Shown: positions 58,333 through 64,000 of the stretch, piece by piece
How positions within the stretch are numbered: the stretch's first letter is position 1
How the letters are laid out: each line of letters begins with the position of its first letter
NCBI GenBank assembly: GCA_027919835.1
Contig: JANVFP010000007.1
Location: 62,001-126,000, forward strand
DNA: 64,000 nt
From: Lentinula raphanica
Lineage: Eukaryota > Basidiomycota > Agaricomycetes > Agaricales > Omphalotaceae
Direction of reading: 5' to 3'
Program-made: the position numbers and the translations under genes
Notes under the pieces: generated by a model
Told to the model about the DNA's origin: nothing
The model's input: the letters and a program-made list of their open reading frames with translations, nothing else
The model's database searches: none

Positions 58333-59798
58333 ATGTCTTACACACCTTTCACCCCTGTCGTTGAATTAGTCGATGATGGACAAGTTTGGTCCGATGCTGT
58401 CTCTCAAGGAATTGATATGGCAGCAATTGGATTTCAAACTGATGAACAGAAAAATCAGATTGGACGACTCCTTCGCAATGCTCACGAGGCTACTACCAAC
58501 ATTTCCATTGGATATATTAACAGAAATGTCAATGGACTTGCTGATTGGATGAATCAGGCTTTTACTACAGCCTTCACCAATCAAGAGAACTTAACAAATG
58601 AAGTTCGTAGCCTTCGACAGATTGTTGAAACTCAGGCAGAACTTTTACGAGCTTATAAGGCACAGCTTGATAAGCTTCCTGCTGATGCTGGAGCTGGCCC
58701 ATTCAGAGGTCCCAAAGTACCTGACCCACCAACCTTCTCTGGAACAGACAACAAGATGACCTTAGAAGATTGGATGAATCAAGTCGCATTATACTGCTCA
58801 TCTTTAGGCATTGTGACAGATCATCAAAGAATTGTGACCGCTCTTACTAGGTTGCGTTCTCCTGCCACAAACTATATGAGAAAGTACTTTGATGACACAC
58901 GTTTGGGAAACGATCTGGGATCTTGGGACAACTTTGCCAATGAGCTCAATGCCATTTATGGTCGCCGTGATAACAAAGAAGGTGCAAAAAATGAAATCAC
59001 ACATCTTTGGACAAACAAGTCACTGGCTAGTAAGGACTTTATCAAATATGCTGAACAATATCGCACTCTTGCACGTATTGTGGACTACCAAGATAGTATT
59101 CACATCGACAAGCTTCGTGATGTTATTTCACAAGAGTTGCGTAATGCACTTGTTGTGTTGGAAATTTCCGGAAAGACTCCTACTAAATGGGAAGATTATC
59201 TGGAACTTCTCCTTTTATCATATAAAGCCTTACATCCAGAAAAGACTAAAAGTGTAATATTTGGCACAGGCAATAATGCTAAAGGCAATGGCAGTCATGA
59301 ACCAGATGCAATGAGATAGATGCGGCAAAAAAGAGTAAAGGCAAAACCCCAGAAAAGGTTAATTCCCAGGAGCAAAAACAACGATATTGCCAAATATGCG
59401 CCGGAAAGGGCTTAAAGGCAAAATCGAAGACTCACAATACAGTGGATTGCTGGGATAAGCCTGGAAATGAAGGCAAAAGGCCAAATTTCAATAAAAACTC
59501 TTCATCATCTGCATCTGCATCTGGTCAAGGAAACAAAGGGAAACAACCACCACCGAGTGATAAGAAATCATTCAAAGCGCGGTTGATGGAATTATTTGAT
59601 GAAATAGACAGCCAAGAGCCAGCGCCCCCAGCTGATGCTCTCAATGTCAACTCCACGAGCACCCCTGATATTAGTTTACCTGAGCTCACTGCAAAAGGAG
59701 CGACTGCACATGTCGGTGAAGTGCAGGCAGGACCTTCTAAGCCATCGCGATGGGCTAGAAGTCAACAATACAAGGCGGATTTTCCAGAGGGACTGTAG
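58333..59798 (+). pseudogene. gag, interrupted by a one-base frameshift
   Basis: Structural protein forming the virus-like particle. The first frame (58333-59319) carries a helical region and a retrotransposon gag domain: PPTFSGTDNKMTLEDWMNQ near residue 135, then FANELNAIYGRR and FIKYAEQYRTLARI. It stops at TAG 59317-59319 just after EPDAM. The next frame continues from there with IDAAKKSKGK, a CQIC...H-x4-C zinc knuckle (CX2CX11HX4C, long-spaced) and a low-complexity tail to TAG 59796-59798. One missing base near 59313 explains both, since EPDAM-x-IDA fits the usual fungal gag sequence before the knuckle. Confidence 0.8.
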
Positions 59799-62700
59799 AG
59801 GATAATGTCTGCGATCTACAGTCAGGAAATAGTGTACCCAATATCAGCACTGATAAAAAATCAGATAAAGTAGTTATGGAAGCTTGTTTAAATAATATTG
59901 CTCGTAACAAGAAATCATCTTTTAGACTTTCAGTAACACTTTGGGTATACGGTTTTAAAGTGCAGGCCGAGGCTCTTGTTGACTCTGGAGCAACAACAAA
60001 TTTCATCGACAAAAGATATGTTGAAAGAAACCACCTGGTAACAAATAAGATAGCACAACCGTATCAAGTTTTGAATGCGGATGGAACGCCAAATGTTGCA
60101 GGAGAGATAAAAGAGTATGTTCGAGCATATGTCCAAATTGGTTCACATAAAACCATACAGTATCTATATGTCACTCAGCTAGGTGACAAGGACATGATGA
60201 TTGGATACTCTTATCTCTACAAACACAATCCAGAAATAGATTGGCATTCAGGGGAATGGGCGTTCACCAGGTGTTCAGAGACATGTGCATCTAGAGCCCG
60301 TAAAATACGAGTTGATGAAGCTGGAGCTGATGAGCTTCACCTCGAACCAGATTTACCATGGGAATCTTCACTGGACAATTTAGGAGAAGAGGACATGGAT
60401 AATCCTTACATTAACTGGATTGACATGCACAATCCAGATGAGCAAAAACAAGCAGCAACTATTGCTGCTATGTTTGATGAAAAACATCTAGAAAAAGAAT
60501 TTGTTGAGGAAGATGAGGATACCACTAAGTGGAAATCTCTTATACCACCATGGTTATATGATTATGGTGACGTCTTCTCAAAGAAAAGATCAGAGCGGAT
60601 GCCAGAACGTAAACCATACGACCATCCAATTGATTTTGAGGAAGGGTCTACTCTTCCCAAACCATCAAAAATCTATCCACTGTCTTTAAAAGAAAGGAAT
60701 TCTTTGGATGAATGGATTGATGAGGAACTTAAGAAAGGCTATATTAGACCATCTCAAAGTCCTATTGCTGCTCCATTCTTCTTTGTCAAGAAACATGATG
60801 GTTCCTTACGGCCAGTCATGGATTATCGTGCTCTCAATGATATTACTGTTAAGAATCGCTATCCAATCCCTCGAATATCAGACTTAATAGACTCTCTCAG
60901 CCAGGCTTCAATCTTTACAAAGATTGACTTACGCTGGGGATACAACAATGTTTGAATTCGTGAAGGGGATGAATGGAAAACAGCATTCATTACAAAGCGG
61001 GGTTTATTTGAGGCAACAGTCATGTATTTTGGATTCTCCAATGCACCAGCTACCTTTCAGGCAATGATGAATGATATTCTCGGAGACTTGATACGTAAAG
61101 GAAAAGTAATGGTGTACTTGGATGATATTCTTATATTTGGCAATGACAAAAAAGAACACAGGGAGATTGTTCGAGAAGTGCTGCAAAGACTTCGAGACAA
61201 TGATCTCTATGCAAAAGCTGAAAAATGCTTTTTTGAGCAGAACAGTATAGACTACCTTGGAATGATTATTTCTAAGGGTTATGTGAAGATGGATCCAAAG
61301 AAGCTTGCTGGAGTTCTTGAGTGGCCTGTACCAACAAAAGTAAAACATGTTCAAGCATTCTTAGGTTTTGCAAATTTCTACAGAAGATTTATTAAAGATT
61401 TTGCCAAGATTGCAAGGCCACTCACCAATCTCACTAAAAAGGATCAACCTTGGCTCTGGGATGACATAGCACAGGAAGCATTTGAAGCACTGAAAAAGGC
61501 TTTCACAACTGCTCCCATTTTAAGAATACCAGATGACACTAATCCTTTCCGACTAGGCACAGATGCCAGTGATTTTGCAGTCGGAGCTGTATTGTATCAA
61601 CTGGACCCAGATGACAATCTGTGGCATCCAGTTGCCTTCTATTCCAAGTCACTCAGTGTTCATGAACGTAACTATGAGATATATGACAAGGAATTGCTTG
61701 CAATTATACGAGCATTAGAAGAATATCGACATTACTTGGAAGGTCATCCAGAAAAATTTGAAATATGGTCAGATCATCAGAATTTGACTTATTTCCGGTC
61801 TGCTCAGAAGCTAACACGAAGACAAGCGAGATGGGCTCTGTATCTTACTCGCTTTGATTATTCTCTACGGCATAAGCCAGGGAAAACAATGCAGGCTGAA
61901 GACCCTCTGTCCAGGAGGCCAGATCATGAGGAGGGGGTAAACCTCGACAATCGAGATCAAATTTTACTCAAACCTGAATTTTTTGCCATTCAGGCTATTG
62001 AGGCTGCTCATGAATCGCCTATCAATGATGAACAAATCCTAAGGGAGGTCAAAGAAGCCTTGCTAACTGATGAAGTTACGAAGGATTACAAATCACTTCT
62101 GTCATCAGGACCACGTGAATTCAAGAAATCACTAGAAGAGTGGAACTATGAAAATGGTCTACTACTTTACCGTGGTAAAATATATATTCCAAAGAGCACA
62201 GATGATCATCTACGAAGACGCATAGTTCAAATGCATCATGATTTACCATCAGCAGGACATCCTGGTAGATGGAAAACCTATGAACTCGTTTCTCGAAACT
62301 ATTGGTGGCCAGGGATGTCAGTCTTTGTAAAAAATTATGTCTCAGGCTGTGATACTTGTCAGCGGATGAAAAATCGCTCACAACAGCCTTTTGGACCCTT
62401 ACAACCTAATCGAGTACCAAATGGACCTTGGGAAATTATTTCCATAGACCTTATTACTCAATTACCACCATCTGGAAAGCACAATGCCATATGTGTTGTG
62501 GTAGATCGCTTGACTAAGCGTGCACACTTCTTTGCAATCACAAATAATTTCACAGCCAAAGACTTAGCAAAGCTACTCTATGACAGGATATATCCACTGC
62601 ATGGACTCCCATTGCAAATAATATCTGATAGAGGAACACAGTTTGCTGCTGAAGTTTTTCAAGAATGGTGCAGGCTACTTGGAATTGAATCTACTATGTC

Positions 62701-63565
62701 AACTGCCTATCATCCACAAACTGATGGACAAACAGAACGTGTTAACCAGATTTTGGAACAATACCTTCGGTGCTATGTTGACTATAATCTCAATGACTGG
62801 GCCAATCTTCTAAGCACAGCAGAGTTTGCATACAGCAATCAAGCACATGAAGGTACCAAGGAGAGTCCCTTCTTCCTGGAATATGGTCGACATCCTTGTG
62901 CAGGTCCTATGCTCATTAAAAATCAGGGATCCATTGATTTTAATGACATAATGCAACAAAGACTTGAAGCTCAAGAGCAAGCAAAAGCAGCTCTAAAGCT
63001 TGCAGCTGAAAGAATGAAATGGTATTATGACAAAGGAGTTCAAAACATACCTTTTAAAGTTGGAGACAAGGTTCTATTGAATCTTAAAGACTATCAAACT
63101 ACAGAACGAGCTCTCCAGCCAAGATTTGAAGGTCCATTTAAAATCATCAGAAAACTATCAGATGTGACCTTTGAACTGAAACTACCTCCAAAATACCGTG
63201 GGATACATCCTGTTTTTCATGCTAGCAAGCTTGCCACCTATACAGAATCTACCATTCCAGGACAAAAGGCTCCTACTCCTGAAACTATAATAGTTGATGG
63301 AGAGGAAGAATGGGTAGTGGAGAAAATTTTACAACACCGAGTTCAGAGAAAGAGATTGGAATATCTGGTGAGATGGAAAGGTTTTACTCGAGATCATGAT
63401 ACTTGGGAACCTGCTGCAAATCTCAAAAATGCACCAGAGAAAATTCGAGAATATAAAAAACAGATTGATCATTCAATTGAAAGTGTGGAACTGGACATAT
63501 TCTCAACGGAGCTCGAATCAGAAGAGGGGGTAATGTCACAGATTTCTCTCTATTCTCTACCTTAA
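59759..63565 (+). pseudogene. pol polyprotein (PR, RT, RNase H, IN, chromodomain) with one TGA
   Basis: The pol frame opens at 59759 and overlaps the end of gag by 40 bases in the -1 frame, so frameshifting is the likely expression route. Motifs in order: protease [13 protein letters not shown] (about 59970); RT with [24 protein letters not shown], and YLDDILIF (61120); RNase H with LGTDASDFAVGAVL (61560) and YDKELLAI; integrase HHCC zinc site, DLITQLPPSGKHNAICVVVD and SDRGTQF...HPQTDGQTERVN giving D, D and E; chromodomain KRLEYLVRWKGFTRDHDTWE (63360). TGA at 60953-60955 sits between NNV and IREGDEWKTAF, where the family has Arg. Otherwise the frame is open for more than 1,200 codons. Confidence 0.92.
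63520..63530 (+). promoter_or_regulatory. polypurine tract
   Basis: AGAAGAGGGGG followed by TAA and the LTR start TGTCACA. Primes plus-strand DNA synthesis. It overlaps the last pol codons. Confidence 0.8.
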
Positions 63566-64000
63566 TCACTTATCTTATCTCCTATCTCTATCTTATCATA
63601 TTATCAGTAGTAGTTTATCATTTGATCATCTCTGTGCCATACATATTTTCATTTGTACAACCAGTGATGGGACATGCTTGCTCTGCACCATATCTACATT
63701 ACAACAGGTTGTCTTATGATGTAATAAGTGAAGCATCCACAGGATGACTTCATAGATGACTTCACCATGAATCATCCACAGTCTCCACAGGATGACTTCA
63801 TAGATGACTTCATGCATGACTTCACCATGAATCATAGTGACTTCATAAATGACTTCATGTAGCTCCAACTATGACATGGACTATGATATCATTAGATAGT
63901 AGCTCCACTCTAGAGTAGTATAAATACTCTCATGTATCTCTGGGATCCCCCAGATTCAAGAACATCTTTTATCCTCTTGTGATCAACTTGTGCTCATACT
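63534..64000 (+). repeat. 3' LTR, cut by window edge
   Basis: Matches 56352-56818 without a difference that I can find. The expected end at about 64055 lies outside the window. Confidence 0.9.

Larger units (their letters stand above)
56352..64000 (+). mobile_element. Ty3/Gypsy chromovirus, self-priming type, right LTR cut by window edge
   Basis: Order: 5' LTR, an 11-nt primer site, leader, an additional ORF, gag, pol with protease, RT, RNase H, integrase and chromodomain, polypurine tract, 3' LTR. Over the 467 bases where both LTRs are visible I find no difference, implying recent insertion. Yet gag has a one-base frameshift and pol a TGA, so this copy is not autonomous. The self-complementary primer and terminal chromodomain place it near the Tf1/sushi-like chromoviruses. 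Confidence 0.9.

Overview
This window comes from a filamentous basidiomycete, most likely an Agaricomycete (mushroom-forming) genome. The evidence is genes split by many 45-70 bp GT-AG introns, a white collar 2 photoresponse gene, basidiomycete-type DUF6729 and chromovirus proteins, small secreted cysteine proteins, and dense nested transposons. Nothing looks prokaryotic, organellar or viral.

Layout. 1-1486: a probable 5' end of a minus-strand gene, then the displaced 3' tail of a membrane-protein gene. 1500-12729: a Tad-like LINE bounded by a 13-bp target duplication. It is itself interrupted by a foldback composite (about 1943-5113) and a 224-bp inverted-repeat element (5570-5793). 12733-20655: host genes, namely two related multi-pass membrane proteins (the first hit by the LINE), arginase, and a 281-aa orphan. 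21420-31321: accessory DNA with repeats, a probable Helitron end carrying a truncated PHF5A/RDS3 splicing-factor fragment, a large broken gene joining a DUF6729 zinc region, a DDE-like core and a 3'-5' exonuclease, and an LTR remnant. 31322-40530: a large foldback palindrome whose left arm holds a complete but mutated PIF/Harbinger transposon, then a reverse-transcriptase fragment and another foldback copy. 40620-51271: a conserved island on the minus strand (white collar 2, a short-chain dehydrogenase, a kinesin-4-like motor). 52257-54030: a duplicated pair of small secreted proteins. 56352 to the end: a Ty3/Gypsy chromovirus with identical LTRs, an additional ORF before gag, and an 11-nt self-complementary primer site of the Tf1 kind.

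The host genes are unrelated metabolic, sensory and cytoskeletal functions; no biosynthetic cluster is visible. The transposons give the window its history. The LINE split a host gene, a foldback element and a small inverted-repeat element entered the LINE, and a Harbinger element entered one arm of a palindrome whose other arm keeps the empty site. All five in-frame stop codons that interrupt transposon proteins are TGA. In the two where family alignment tells the original residue it was Arg, so CGA to TGA by deamination at CpG is the simplest reading.

Exon boundaries were worked out by hand from splice signals and reading-frame arithmetic. Family names rest on motifs recognised by eye; no database search was made.
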